Of a DNA stretch of 64,000 bases, positions 1-14,577 are shown one piece after another. Under the pieces are notes generated by a model, which saw nothing but the letters and a program-made list of their open reading frames with translations, did not search any database and was not told the DNA's origin. How positions within the stretch are numbered: the stretch's first letter is position 1; each line of letters begins with the position of its first letter. The stretch spans positions 62,001 through 126,000 of the forward strand of contig NW_025955024.1 in assembly GCF_022376445.1 (NCBI RefSeq). Direction: 5' to 3'. The translations under genes and the position numbers were made by a program. The stretch comes from Fomitopsis serialis. Its lineage: Eukaryota > Basidiomycota > Agaricomycetes > Polyporales > Fomitopsidaceae.

Positions 1-1
1 C

Positions 2-402
2 GCAGGCGATAGGGCACCCGACGCACCTGGCCTGGTCCCGATCGAGGGCGGAGAGACGTCTCTGTTCAAGATCTTCGGACCAACGCGCCACGCGGTACTG
101 CTCTTCGCAGGCAGGGATTCCGCAGAGGAGGTCGTGCGAGTACTCGGGAAGATCAAGGAGTATCCGGCGGACGCTGTACGCTCGGTTGTAATATACCCGC
201 GCGGCGCACTTCCAGAAGTTATAGACGACGCTGACATGGTCGTGTTTGACTCTGAGCAGCACGCCTTCGTGGACTACTGTTGCTCGGATGACGACCTCAC
301 CGTCGTCATTGTCAGACCTGATGGTGTTGTCGGGGCATCGTCTTCGGCGCGCCTGGCCTGAGGCGGTACTTCAGAGCTGTCTTCTCTGCACTCAGTATGT
401 GA
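2..402 (+). pseudogene. 3' end of FAD-dependent aromatic monooxygenase, frameshifted near the C-terminus
   Basis: This is the C-terminal thioredoxin-like region of a phenol-hydroxylase-type flavoprotein; the 5' part lies outside the window. The reading from base 2 matches the C-termini of the two paralogues at 5.8-8.0 and 10.1-12.3 kb segment by segment: a D-x-P-G-L-V stretch, S-L-F-K-I-F-G, a V-L-L-F core and the V-R-P-D-G end motif. The frame stops early at 359-361. From the GGGG run at 332-335 the +1-shifted frame reads G-I-V-F-G-A-P-G-L-R-R-Y-F-R-A-V-F-S and ends at 400-402, which matches the paralogues' C-termini. One G appears to be missing, either as a real mutation or a homopolymer base-calling error. 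The family hydroxylates phenolic rings with FAD and NADPH; the substrate here is unknown. Confidence 0.8.
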
Positions 403-547
403 TATTTGGACACGTAATTTCATTTGTCGGGCTCTTCAGGAACAATATGGCTGTGGGACTATTAGGATAGATACCATTATGATTTGATTATGATTGTTGT
501 TTGTATTGGCTTACCGGATGATCGATTATTACATTCCTTGAATGCGA

Positions 548-2778
548 CTAACGAGTCCACTTCTCGACAAACGCCGTCAGCTTTCGTTTGTCCCGGTCGC
601 TCAGCTGTGTTTCCTGCGAAGAAAAGAGACGTTGAGTATGAAATGAATTTGGTATACTAGAACAGAGTCCAACCTTCCGCAACCGCTTCACCATAGAGTT
701 AAGGTGCTCAGTCGTCTGCTTTGTTGACTCCTCGACAGCGTGCACGTCGGGGGGCAGACCAAAGGGCGGTGACGTATTTACTGGGGCGTTATCGTACACA
801 ACAGAGAGTAAGTCAGCATGGCTGGCCGATCTGACATAGATACACCGTCAGTTACTAACGATGCCAGGGAGGAAAATGAACCCACAGTTCAGCTAGCGCT
901 GACGCAAGTTTCGAGCACCATGCCGCCTCGTCCTCGTCGGCGACTCGCGCGCGCTCACATACGGCGTCCAGCTCCTTCACAATATCGTCTCGTTCCAGCA
1001 GCACCAAGGGTCCAGCATCACGCGGTCTGAGGCCTACATATCCACCGAGAAGTACACACTCAGACCTCGCGGATAATGACAGCCTGAGATAAACTGACCC
1101 TGGGTTCGCTTCAGCAGCTCAGTCAGCTCTTCCTCGAGCAACGCGTGCCCACGCTTCTTTCGTGCGTCCCCGTCGGCGTCGGCACTAGCGCAGGCCTGGG
1201 CTGTCTGCTGCTTGACGTTGACTACCTCAACATCATCTGTGATCTCCTCGAGCTCCTCAAGCAGGACGCTGACGAGCGCCTCTGCTTCAAGGGTGCATGC
1301 ACCGCGTGCCGCTAGTGCACGATGGAGAGCACCGAGCGGGGGAAAGAGGTCTTCAGCAAGACGCTTAGTTGTCTTGTTGTGGGATGATTAGGCGAAACCA
1401 GATAGGAATCATAGGGCGACGAGACTCACCTCGTCGATGATGTGCTCTCGGGCCTCTAGAATTGCTGCTTGGTCCAGATGCCACGCACGCAATACTTCCT
1501 CCCTTACATCAACATCGGCATTGCCAAACCCGTGCGCAGGAGGGGTGTCAGCCACAAGCTCGTTAATAATGTTTTGCTTGCTCTCCTCATCCGAGGAAGA
1601 CTCGAGCAGATGTGATATCCTGTCTAGCTCCGCACAGTACGCGTCTGTCGACATGCCCGGAGTGCCGTTGGTACGGCCCCGTCTGCCTTGCAGAGCCTCA
1701 AGGGACGCATGTAGCCTGGCTGTCTCCTGCTTCACCTCAGTGGGCGTTGGTAATGAAGTCGTTGCCTCGTCGACAGTTCGGAGCTGTCGTGATGCGATTG
1801 AGGCTATACTTTCGTGTAAACGTGATATATTTGCGAGGGATCCTGGCATCGATGGGGCCCCCGGCTGGTTCGCCTTGCCAGTATCTGTCATGCCCCAGTT
1901 TCAGTACGCCGCCTAGCTTGCTATCAATGAATTACTTGATCTCTCTGCCCCTGTGGAATCTAGCAATCTGCTAGCAGTACGAGCGGATCTGGACACGATC
2001 GTGTCGGTCTGTGAAGTGGCGTCAGTTGACAGTGACATACCACTACTTCAGTCATTGGAGGCTCACACTTATGCATAACTCGCTGACCTTCGCATCTTGC
2101 TGCAGTATCTCTCTTCCTATTGCTTCCACGTCAAGTTGCAAGGTCTTCCCTGTTTGGGCTAGATTTTTAGCCGCGATCCTGGTACCAATCTCAGCCATAA
2201 CCACTGTGCGAACCGAAATCCTGCACGCACTTCGAACTTTTCGACCTATGTCTTAACAATCGTGCCTCACTCTCAAGTAGCTCGGACTCTTGATCCATAG
2301 AATCTGAGCGTATGCTATGGATACGCTTAAACCAGTGTCCGGTATGTCGCATCAGAATATCTCACCTGAGAGTAGCTGGACTGAGGTACCCCCCAGGCGC
2401 AGTGACGGCCAGGTTGCGACTCTTCATGCTGTATGCGGGTCGTTCCTGCCTTTCGGCCGAGCACAGTCTAGAAATCGGTTGGTTCAGCCCAACGACGTCA
2501 ACACTGGTTCAACCCAGGTATGCGACAACTCACTCGCGTACCTCTTGCTCATGCAAAGCAATTGGGTCCAATCCGGACTGATAGTAGATTTCGCCTCCAC
2601 TCTGTGGTACGTCCGAGGGTGCGCTCCCGCATTGTACTTGTGATGCTAGCCATTCGAAGAGAATCTTGCCTTGAGGCACACTGCTTGCCCAAGCCACATC
2701 CTCCGCCGCATAGGTCGGGCCACCCAGGGTGCTGATGCATTGAACGAACGTGTCTGCAATATCTAAGGGCTCGGTCAT
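548..2778 (-). CDS. Coiled-coil protein resembling HAUS augmin-like complex subunit 3 (ten-exon model)
   Basis: Splicing by hand gives a 548-residue protein: exons 2778-2534, 2467-2366, 2314-2271, 2203-2088, 2008-1936, 1884-1430, 1363-1099, 1033-860, 780-674 and 613-548. All junction phases agree and introns are 51-79 nt. The N-terminus (residues 1-45, T-F-V-Q-C-I-S-T-L-G-G ... A-E-D-V-A-W-A ... E-W-L-A-S-Q-V) resembles the N-terminal domain of HAUS3 (E-T-L-K-K-I-G-Y-P ... G-E-D-F-D-W-L ... K-W-F-C). The remainder is mostly charged helix with likely coiled coils, and the length is close to human HAUS3 (603). HAUS3 belongs to augmin, which recruits gamma-tubulin to existing microtubules for branching nucleation. 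The 1936/1884 junction has an alternative acceptor near 1844, and the donor at 673 (GTTGGA) is weak. The gene is well supported; the product name is an inference from pattern similarity. Confidence 0.55.
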
Positions 2779-4154
2779 CCTGTTGTAGATCACAGATTAT
2801 TGTAAGCTGTCGCCTTGTCGTAGGTGTTCGTGGTAAGTGGTAAGGGTCATCGTCAACGAGCGCTCAGTGCTCAGGAGATTTGAGAACGCGATCGACAGCA
2901 AGTACATAACACGGTCAGTCACAAAGCACGTGCAATGAGTCACACCTGTGATTTTCCAAAATGAATCGTTCATACCGATCCAATCTGCGAATAACCCAGC
3001 CGTAGCGAGAACTTCATCAGTACTCTCGGCATACATTACAAGGAGGGGTGAGAGACCTACGGCCTATGGCAAAAAGTCACTTATGTTATGTTGACTCCAC
3101 GTTATTTGGTATCGAACAAACAATGCTCAACACTAGTACTACTACGTAGGGGCAGCCTTTCCATCCTTGTATGGCTCTCGCCAACTGCTCAAGCTCGCTG
3201 CATCCCTTTCGGAGACAGTACAGCCTGAATAAGGATAGATTATGCAGCCAAAACTATCGATCACACACCCAGGCTACGGCCTTGCTTTAGTATTGTTGGC
3301 TCCATACCCATATAGCTCCCATAGGTACGCTATACATTGCTCGCCTTCGATGTCGTCAATGCTACAGCTTACAAGCTTCGCCGCGATTCAGCGGAGGGCA
3401 TATTGATGCCTCCGCCATACCAGCGATAACATCGAAGCGAGAAAGTGTGTTGCTCGCTATCCGAACTTACTGATAACGTTCCGTAGAATTTCTGAAGCCT
3501 ACACGAGTTAGTTATCGACGCACTAATTGTGGGAGTCGTCTTGTGAGCCGAACCGTCCGAGCTTCTCATTTTTCACCGTGGATGGCAGCGATATGTTCCA
3601 ATCATCACACGGACGGCGGCACTGTTCGGCGTGCCATCTGCATCCGCTCTCATGCGAAAGTCCTATTGTTGGTTTACAGGTGAGGCCAATCGGACGGTGT
3701 TTTCGTGAGTTTAAGACCTATGCTGAAGACATTGCGCAACGCCGAGATGTATCACGCCGAGCTTTGTATGAAAGAAGACAGAAGATATGTTTGCTACATG
3801 GTCACATGATCACTGCCGGTACGCGTTGCTAGCGGCGATGGCGCGAGTCGCGCGACAGATTCCTGTCAGGAAGATGCGGGAAGATGCAACGTGTGTACTA
3901 CCTTCGCGATAAGTCCGCTTGCTCATGAGCCAATCTTCATATTTCTCAGTCTATCTTGTCCGCCATGATTCTGTGCCGCGCGCACATCTGAGCCATCACC
4001 GTGCTCGCACGTTTCACGTTATCGCGCACCGGCTATCCCGAGCAAAGTTCCGAAGCATGGCGGCTCTGGTGGGCCTTATGAAGGCGGCGATATGAGCGAG
4101 CCTCCCCCAGAGTGACTCTCTGGTCCTCCACCACCCCTGGGTTCCGTGTCTGCC
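2779..4154. other. Intergenic stretch, no convincing gene
   Basis: There is one open frame at 2945-3036 (-) with a possible donor near 2945, and another at 3527-3832 (+). Neither carries a motif I recognise or a convincing chain of exons. The region probably holds the promoter of the HAUS3-like gene and the 5' region of the membrane protein gene at 4155. Confidence 0.5.
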
Positions 4155-5447
4155 ATGGTCGCTGCAGCCCGCCTCCTTGCCGCCCTGGCATGGCTCTTCC
4201 TGTCCGCTGCTAGCCCCGTGCACGGTGTCCCAGCTACCCTACCAGGACTGCACGTCCTCTCACCCCGCGCAGATCTGCAAGTCAACGTCTCGAGTAACGG
4301 GACGGTCACTGTCTCGAATGGCAATGAGACCATCGCGCAAGGATTTGCGACAGACGGAGGAGGATCCGGATTCGATGCGTCTGCCGTGCTGTGGATCGTC
4401 TACTGCTTCCTGCTCGGTGTCCCCCTCGCCTTTGGTGGGGTGAGGCTGCCGCGCCTGACGACGGGGATCGGCATTGGGCTGACCATCACAGTCTGCAGTA
4501 CGTCCGCGCTGTACGAGTTCCCTTGACATGTGTTCACAGTGGTCATGTACAGTGTGGGCGGCGTTCGTCAGTACCGAGTCGGCTAAGGACCTGCCGGAGC
4601 TCGTCATCACGCTGATCCCCATGCTTCTCTTTGTTCCCGGGTTCCTGTTCGGAGCATACGAGTATGGCCGCCTTGCTGGCGTCATCCTTCTCGTTGTGGC
4701 GAGCGGCTTCTCCTGGGGCGTGCGGATCTGCCTGTTCGGTACGAACTTGGCCGTGAAGGAGATCTGGGGCGCCTGGTTGATCGGCACGGCCTTCGCGCTT
4801 GTCCATGTCATCTTGATTCCGTATTTCGAGCGGCTAGCAGTGGTTTGTAGCTTTGCACATTATCAAGCGAGTTGTCAGGTCTGACATGCTATTCAGGCAA
4901 TTTCTGCCTCATCCGTCGGGACATTCTTCCTTGCGTTGGGTATCGACCTGATTGTCAACAAACAATCCGGCATGAGCCTCGGTCTGCGGTATGCATTCGA
5001 CCGCAACCCGCGCCACTACTATGTACGTCATTCATAGTTCCCTAGCGGCTCCAGTAGCCTTGACATCAAGTATAGGCCATTGTGTACGCCGGGTGGAAGC
5101 CGCCCACATCGACAATCATCATCATGGCTGTCTCCCTCGGGGTCATGTGAGTACATACTGTCTTCCTGCTCTCCGCCTACTCATGCCATGTCAGTCCCAT
5201 TCTCGCGTTCGTCCAATACCGCTTATACCCACGCCTGTCTTTCTGGCGGCGCCCGGGTAACGAGCACGGCGAGACTGCCTCCTTCCTCGAGGAGAAGGAG
5301 GCCGTGCAGATCAATGTGCACAATGTGCCGACACCGTCGGCAACGCCCAGCAAGGAGAGTCTTCCTGCCACCGACTCGAACTGGGCGTCGCGACGCCAGT
5401 CCGTCATGACCGACTACGAGAGTAGGCCGCGGTCCGCATATCTGTGA
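4155..5447 (+). CDS. DUF4203 (TM7S3/TMEM198-like) multi-pass membrane protein
   Basis: Five exons (4155-4497, 4553-4842, 4897-5022, 5076-5146, 5195-5447) join in phase to a 360-residue protein. It begins with a signal peptide (L-L-A-A-L-A-W-L-F-L-S-A-A), then a short lumenal or extracellular part with several N-glycosylation sequons (N-V-S, N-G-T, N-E-T). A series of hydrophobic helices follows (for example L-W-I-V-Y-C-F-L-L-G-V-P-L-A-F), and the C-terminal tail is polar and Ser/Thr-rich. This layout is typical of fungal DUF4203 proteins. Their function is not established; the animal relative TMEM198 has been tied to Wnt signalling. The start at 4155 sits in a good context (GCC-ATG-G). The intron at 4498-4552 uses GTACGT and ends TACAG; an earlier CAG at 4537-4539 would break the frame. 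Confidence 0.8.
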
Positions 5448-5819
5448 GCGCTAGGCGGCGCACCAGGTCCGGCGCTCATCGCTTTGGTGCTGTATATGAT
5501 TAGGCTTTCATGATTGTCACGACGATTTCGCTGCTTGATACTGCTTTGTGTTAGGGACTTGCTTGCTTTCGTCCATGCCCTTCACGTCCACATTGCCTAA
5601 TAGAAGTCAGACATACCTGACGCACATACCATACTTCATAGACTCGGAACACTCCGTCGCATTTGCCTATTCCGCTTGTATCAGGATCATTCATCGGGGG
5701 ATACTTACGGTACGATTTGTGCAGCCACTCGGGCACGTAGGCGGTAACATCTGGAAATTCTGGTAGCAATACAGAATAGATTGAAACATCATCAAAGTCG
5801 AGCGTGTCTGATCATCAGC

Positions 5820-8020
5820 CTAGGCATGTACAGATGCACTAAAGACAGCGTCGAAGTACCGCCTCGCCCACTCCGTCCCGCTAGCTATCCCGCCGATATA
5901 ACCATCAGGTCGAATAATGACAATCATGCACTCGTTCTTCTGCACTTGGTAGCCCTCATGTGCGTGTCCATCGCGATCCACGAGCGTCATGTCGGTACCA
6001 TCGAGAATCGGCAGGGAAGCTGCGCCATCGCTGTGGATGAGCACCTTGCACAGGAGCTCCGATGGGTATTGCTGCAGAGCCGACACGATCTGCAGAGGCT
6101 TGTCGGTCCCATCGCTGAAGATGAGTACAGTATGATACGACGGCTGGAATATGTCGAACAACGAGGTCGTCTGAACGCCGTCCGCGTCTCCCGCCGTAAA
6201 AACAAGGCCCGTTGCCTCAGGAGCACGCTCTCCCGCCCGCACGACATCCGTGAGGGACTGCAGCACGCCGTACGGGTCAACGGGTGTTCCCTCCTTGGGC
6301 GTGCGCTCGTCGAGTACGATGGGGCTCCAGCGGTAGTTGACGCCGAACATGTGCAGGTCGCCGCCACGCTTCCATGCCTTCTCGGTATCCACGCCGTCGC
6401 CTTTGGCATCTACAGCCATGTCAAAGAGCTCGGTGGACTTCCTGAGCAATTCGGCGATTACTGGGAGGCGCTCGTCGGTGTAGGAGTCTAGTAGGGAGGG
6501 AGCTGCGATGCCCTTCGCAACCAAGGCGAGTTTCCAGCCGAGGTTCACCTGCGTATGGTTGAATTAGACATGCACAGTAACTTGTGTGTGACAGACCTAC
6601 CGCATCCTGAATACTCGAGTTGAGGCCTTGTCCGCCAAATGGACTGTGAACATGAGCCGCATCTGAGCAAGTAAATGAGCATGACCTCCTGGCAGCCTAA
6701 ACAGTTAATTAAGCTTACCACCGACGACGAAGACCAGGCCTTTGCGGAACGTCTCGGCCATGCGGACATGAGGCCTATAATGATTACTTCAAGAGCTGCG
6801 GCAATGAGAAGCAATAAGTGAGCCTACCTGTAGTCCGCGATAACATGGACTGCCTCTAGCTCAATGTCTGTGCGGCCGGTACCGACTCTGAGGACCCTTT
6901 GCAGTTCGGCTGGTTCCGCGACAATCTTCGCGTGGTCGACGTGGCCGCCCACGAACATGGCGTGGATATGAGGGTCTTCTGTCGGGCGAAGCAAGATCCT
7001 GTTATACATTAATCTTTGACGTATACCTTGGAGAAGAGGAGGGAACACTTACAAAGTAGTATGCATGTCTCCCCAAGAATGCCAGTGCTACATGAGGTCA
7101 ATAACGGATGGACGTCAAAACACAGGGTATGACTTACATCTGCGTCGAGTCCCTTGATTTGTACGTCGCCGATGACCATGCGATGGGTAGCTCCTAAGGT
7201 TTCCCCATCGAAGGTGAGACCCAGCTGCTTCCGGACAATGCCTACAATCACAAGATTGATTAGTATAATGCACACTAGTGCACATTTCTCAGATGAGATA
7301 TGTGGGAGCAAACCTTTTGCTCCATCTGCGCCAATCAGCCAGCGACACTTGATAGTCTCGATTACTTCTCGGTCCCCGTCCTGTCTCAGGACATATGCGA
7401 CGACGTGATCGACTTCTGTCTGGAAGCTACACAGAGCTACGCCCGATTCGACTTCGCAACCAAGGCGTTCGAGGTGGCTCCGCATGATCGCTTGCGTCTG
7501 GTTCTGTCCCAGCAAGGATGTATTTCCCTGCGGTTGATGATGAGCCACATGGAACCGGAGCACAGCACTGATAAACGATGCACGTACATACGGCTTGTAG
7601 GGTGTCGGCTCTACAATCGGTTCTAGTGGAAAAGTGGCGATGGCTTCATCACCCTCCGGAAGCTTGTACACTCGCATAGGGTGCATTGGTATGGAGTGCG
7701 CGTGTATATCATCCAGTATACCCAATATCTTGAATATTTCTTGCGAACGAGGCTGACGGACACAAAAAAATCGTTAATTCTAATGATGCGACAATCATCA
7801 ACGGGTATACTGACCATGAGTGCTGCCCCGCGCTGCCCGACGTTCACTCTCAGCTCTTTCTCGATTATTCGCACTGGTATGCCATTCTTGCGCAGGGTGA
7901 GCGCGGCAATGAGTCCTGCAGGCCCGGCTCCGACCTGCCTCACCCTTCGGTCAGCACAACGATCACAGCGTTAATGGTTGCACTTACGATCAAGACCGGC
8001 ATTTCCAAATTAGCAGACAT
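5820..8020 (-). CDS. FAD-dependent monooxygenase, phenol 2-monooxygenase-like
   Basis: The gene is read from 8020 leftward. Exon 1 (8020-7988, M-S-A-N-L-E-M-P-V-L-I) is followed by exon 7934-7815 carrying the FAD-binding G-A-G-P-A-G and the glutamate that binds ribose (R-I-I-E-K-E). Exon 7752-7588 begins P-R-S-Q-E-I-F. Later exons carry R-W-L-I-G-A-D-G-A-K-G (the family's DG motif), H-S-W-G-D-M, the [16 protein letters not shown] motif (GD-type FAD contact region) and [10 protein letters not shown]. The end is a thioredoxin-fold C-terminal domain. All introns are short and no break was seen. The enzyme should hydroxylate a phenolic or other aromatic substrate using FAD, NADPH and O2 in the cytosol. 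It is one of three paralogues in the first 12.4 kb. The exact substrate cannot be read from sequence. Confidence 0.85.
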
Positions 8021-8412
8021 GTTTGTCAGAGAGCTGTATGAGAAGTGGCACGAGGAAGATGCAGCGGAGACGAGGCTTTTAAGGACTTGGGCTACCAGTA
8101 GATATTTCGACCTGAGGCGTCTCCCCTTGATGTCGCAACACCTGAGGAAACCCCTAATTGTAAGCCATCTGACGCATACACGCAAAATGATCGTGGTGAC
8201 GACGGTCCATTGACTTACGGCACACGGATTCCCATGCATCTACCGCAGTGACTCAGTCGGTTGAATAGGATGCGTCGGGTAGTACGGAGAAGCAGAGCGT
8301 CACTCTGATCCCTGCGTTCCGCATAGCCGCTGTGATTGGACGGTGGGCAGTAACTTGTCGTACGTGGCTCGGCCGGGATGACTTCGAGTCGAGACCTTCA
8401 GGACTAGAACTC

Positions 8413-8997
8413 TTAGTCTTGTCGCGATGAGGCGCACATACAATGATGAGTAGACTGCAAAGTCCGAAAGTCGTCAATGTGAGGTAATAGCTGATTCAGA
8501 CGGACCAGTAGCTCGTCTTCGTCGTCTTCGTCAGGCCGCCTGAGGGTATCAGACCAGAACGCTGGGGCGGTCGACATCGTGCGGGTTTGTATCATCAAAC
8601 TTTCCAAATGGAATTGTGGTCGGCCTGGTCGTCATCGGGTCTGGGACTCCACGACGCCGATACCGCCGAACCATGCATCTAGAGAGGCAGCGAGTCTCGA
8701 AACGAGCCAAATATACGTCAGAGTCATTGAGGAACCTATATGTTCGCGATCCACTGATATGTGATGCTCAGTGAATTTGAAGCACCTGTGGAATTCATTG
8801 TTCGCGAGAAAATGGGCGTGCGTCAGTGCAGTGTCTTCGGCGACAGGGCAGCCGACTTACTCACTACTTCGATGGCTTGTTGATGACTCGATGACCTGTC
8901 GGGTTGAGGCGCTGCAGGTACAGTAGGTATCTGCTTCTTCACTCCAGCATTCGTCCGAGTCGTACTCCGAGTCGTGCGACGGCGGAGCGGCCGACAT
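8413..8997 (-). CDS. Small acidic hypothetical protein, probable three-exon gene
   Basis: I do not recognise this gene. A start at 8997 opens an acidic, Ser- and Cys-containing exon to 8865 (M-S-A-A-P-P-S-H-D-S-E-Y-D-S-D-E-C-W-S-E), followed by a GTGAGT donor. An in-phase exon from 8753 and a final exon ending at 8413 (F-W-S-D-T-L-R-R-P-D-E-D-D-E-D) can be joined, but the last intron would be only about 39 nt; without it an in-frame TGA interrupts the reading. This could be a real lineage-specific gene or a decaying one. It lies just upstream of the FAD monooxygenase that starts at 8020, on the same strand. Confidence 0.35.
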
Positions 8998-10100
8998 TGG
9001 TCCGTCTGGATCATTTTGCCGACCTTGAATCCCTGAGGCCGCTGAGCCTCGTGCTCTTGAATAAACTATCCTAGGGCATAAGCCCTGGATGGCCTGGAAC
9101 CATGCCTGTGATGCGGCACGCTTGGGGCGAGTGGCAACGGTTGACTCAACAGTCGTTCGATGTACTTGGTATCTGTTTGTAAGGAGACAACTTGAAGACG
9201 TTCACCGTGTACTAGTTGCACAAGAATATCTTCATGAAAGCGAAAGCAAGTCGCCCGTGTCTGTCAGTGTCGAGCGTGCAGCTGCCGTGATCAGCCTGAG
9301 TGCTCATCCGAACTTGAACGACACTTCACCGTCAACGGCGGCACTTGCCAAATTCGTCGTAACATGATATTTTCGAAAGCGGAAGCGCCCGTGTCCAAAA
9401 GCGGAATCACTCAAGAACTACTCATAGAAAACATTGTAGTGAATCTGTATCGGCCACAAAACCTGGTGTCTATGTCAGAGGGTCTATAGCTGAGTTAGAT
9501 GATAGCGACACGTCTCCCGCGTCTTGGCAGCTTTCATTTTTGTAAGTCCAGGTACTTACTACCGTCCAAGCCTGGTTCTGGTAGGGCCGGGCGTTGCCGA
9601 GCCTCGTTCCTTGTGCCACAACGCCTTAAACACAGCGCCATGGCCTTTCAATCCACAAATTACGGACCGGAAAAAGCTGTCTCTGGTGTGCAGACTGCGT
9701 TCACCGTCACAGTAAATTTCCAAAGGAGGACTAACTTGAATTATTTACTCAGGTGACTAGTCGATACTAGTACGCTTGGCAGCGCATCTGCCAGTGGTCA
9801 GACAAGAATGTCCGGAGCGCGCAGAGGATGAGATCGAGAATGAAGGGTCTACATTTCGAATTTGAACGCCAACACCGTGACACCCTGACGCACATAAACA
9901 GAACTTAGTACGAAACAGAGTGTCGGAACACTACTCTGCGGCCTGCCGCAATTGCCCATCCGCGCTGAAACGCTATCAGACTATGCCCAGTAAGGACTTA
10001 GATCCATATTGAAACTAGTACTGACACGACATGCATAGTAACAATGTAGAATGAACCCCGACGCCGAGCGCAGATTTCATCCAACGCGTGGTGAGTCTGT
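8998..10100. other. Intergenic stretch between the two FAD monooxygenases
   Basis: Only short, unsupported open frames are present (for example 9089-9367 + and 9499-9756 +). No domain, RNA gene or repeat was recognised. It probably contains the 3' flank of the monooxygenase that ends at 10101 and upstream sequence of the small gene at 8997. Confidence 0.5.
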
Positions 10101-12321
<2,221 letters not shown>

Positions 12322-13549
12322 GCTGAATGCGGTGTGGTGGATAGTGGGACAGCAATGAAGCCAGGCTTTTTAATGTGAGTTGTAGACCGAGCTGATGACA
12401 TGCCCCCGTACGGAGCGTACAGACCAAGGCGTGGTGGTAAGCCTCCTGACGCAGAAGAATGCAGACCTGACCGAAAGAATGACACACCATCTCATCACTT
12501 CGCGGGGTTTCCCATGGCATCGGCTGCGGCGGTTGGTGCCCGTCTAAATCGATGGGAACCGCTTGTGACTCGGATGGGCATGCATCCGTTGCTTTGGAGA
12601 ATGAGTTGCGGGATTAGGCGGCGACTTATGCAAAAGAAGATGATAGCTGACTCACACAAGCCTCCGATCGACTGATACAGAATGAAAGGTTGAGAAATCG
12701 AGCCGCCCGGATGACACGCGTCCCTGGGGCATTGGGACTACTCATCCTGCGAATTTGTTAGACTTCCACAGGTGCATCGAGACGGCATAGCTTCCGACCG
12801 GACATAGAGGACACACACGTGAGGCGTCCGCCGTTGGACTTGAAGACTCAGTATTTACCGAGCCTTGCATTCGTCGGTAATCGGAGTCCTGGTTCGGTCT
12901 CACTGAAGACGACGTTCAGCTGTTTCACAGTGGCAGCTGACTACATACTCGTAAGTTACAAGCATCTTCATCTCCTGTGTAGAGCACAAAGCACATACCC
13001 ATATAGTTGTATTAGTTCCGAAGCTTACATCTCGCTTGCACAGCTGACAGCACGTAGACGCAATCTTTTGCGTCGGTGCTGCGATAACAAGCCTCGTCAG
13101 CTTAACCGCTACACCGACCGTCCACTCCTCCAGAGTCGCTTTAGGCGACTACCTCTAGTTCACAGAGGCAGTACGGGCAGAGGCAGTAGTACCCTCGCAG
13201 TGACGCTGCCCAAACCGGATACGCCCATTGCTTCGCGCGCGCTCGCGGGGCTTACCACCCTGACCCATTGGAACCAGCTGTGGGGATGGTGCACCTAGAC
13301 GGTGCGTGGGTGGGAAATGGAGGGTTCACCGGATTCACCTCTTCTTGTGCCACGTCCATGCACGGCCGCGGTCCGTCGTTTGAACTCGTTTCCGAACGGG
13401 CTATGGACCTCCTCAACGCCTTGGCGACGGGCCAACCATAGAATGTGACTGTAGGCACCGTAGAGTCGTAGAGTCCAGTAGAGCAACTTCAAGAATTCAT
13501 ATTCTGGCCATGGACCTGGGCGGAAGTCTTCTGCAAGCTACTAGAGTAC
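12322..13549. other. Intergenic stretch; one unassigned frame
   Basis: A 159-codon frame at 12819-13298 (+) is rich in Arg, Leu and Ser, has no recognisable domain and no splice partners, and looks like chance. No RNA gene was found. The right part may contain sequence eroded from the BTB copy that becomes recognisable at about 13,550. Confidence 0.4.
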
Positions 13550-14120
13550 TTAGCTGCATGCCAACTGCCATCCCTACGCCACTCGATATTGTTCGGACCA
13601 CAGCGCGATCACGTGATGCACCACACCGCGACCTTGCCAGTGCCCGGCTCACGGACACTTCGTCCATCTAGTACCCATCGCGATATACCTCTGCTGCTAG
13701 TTCCGGCCCAAAGATATCCTACGCGGGACGACGCACCCTCAAGGGAGTGCACAGTGGCTATAACTTGACGACCTCCGGCGGCGCGTCGACGCCCGGGTGT
13801 TCCCCCTCGCGTGATTGAGCGGATATTCGACCTCTCCTGTCCAAGAATTGCGCGGACCTCCATGCATGTAGGGAGCAGCTCAAATATCACATGGCGATAC
13901 TTATACAAGAAGTGCGTCGCGGACGGGACAACAGGGTGGACCGTCGTAGGACGATGGCTGTCGTATGCGTGGTTCAAGGACTACTCGTTGGAGAGAAGCT
14001 ATGGCGAGCCCCTGTTGTGTGCACAACGTATAGCACGGCCGTTTGCGGCACTGCGGAGTGTGCGAAGATTTGACAAGAGTTGTCTAGGCATCGTGACCTG
14101 GAAATATCGGAGTAGGGATG
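13550..14120 (+). pseudogene. Decayed copy of the BTB-domain gene (C-terminal half)
   Basis: The region matches the coding strand of the BTB gene at 48846-49858. Shared blocks include the C-C-C-G-G-C-T-C-A-C stretch near 13,640, T-G-C-G-C-G-G-G-A-C-G-A-C-G-C-A-C-C-C near 13,720, and the translated runs E-R-I-F-D-L-S, T-G-W, G-Y/S-Y-G-E-P and L-C-A. The copy carries several indels and a stop at 14071-14073, so no full frame survives. The 5' BTB half is not recognisable. It lies next to the cysteine peptide gene in the same relative arrangement as the intact copy, which places it in the inverted segmental duplication. Confidence 0.75.
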
Positions 14121-14577
14121 GCGTTGTATATCAACGAAGACTTTGTGAGTGCAGCATCCTGCTTCTCGCGTCGGTATCTCACGAGGTGAAGCAGGGAGGA
14201 GACCATGATGTAAACTATCCGAGATTGCCGCTCAGCAATACTCTTCATCAAAATCATCGTCGTTCTCAGCCACACGAAAGTCTGTCGTCATACGCCTGGT
14301 GTCATATGCGCTCTCACTTGCCGCTCATATTGTTCACCAGATAACTCCGAGAGGCGATGCAGCAACCAAAGGTATACTTCGAGAAGTGCAATCCCTTGTA
14401 CACCCTCACGGCGTTACAATGCGCATACAGTGACGTGTTCTGAAACAAATACAGCAAAAAGGACCTCCGACTGCGTCACTGTGGTTAGAACCGAGTACCC
14501 ATTAGGGTTCCGCTTCCACCTCCAATGGAAGCTCAAGACGTACCGGATGCTTGGACGCCACGACTATCTCGAGCCGT

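Noticed and set aside
12819..13298. 159-codon frame upstream of the BTB relic
   Set aside because: No recognisable domain, Arg/Leu-rich composition, no supporting exons.
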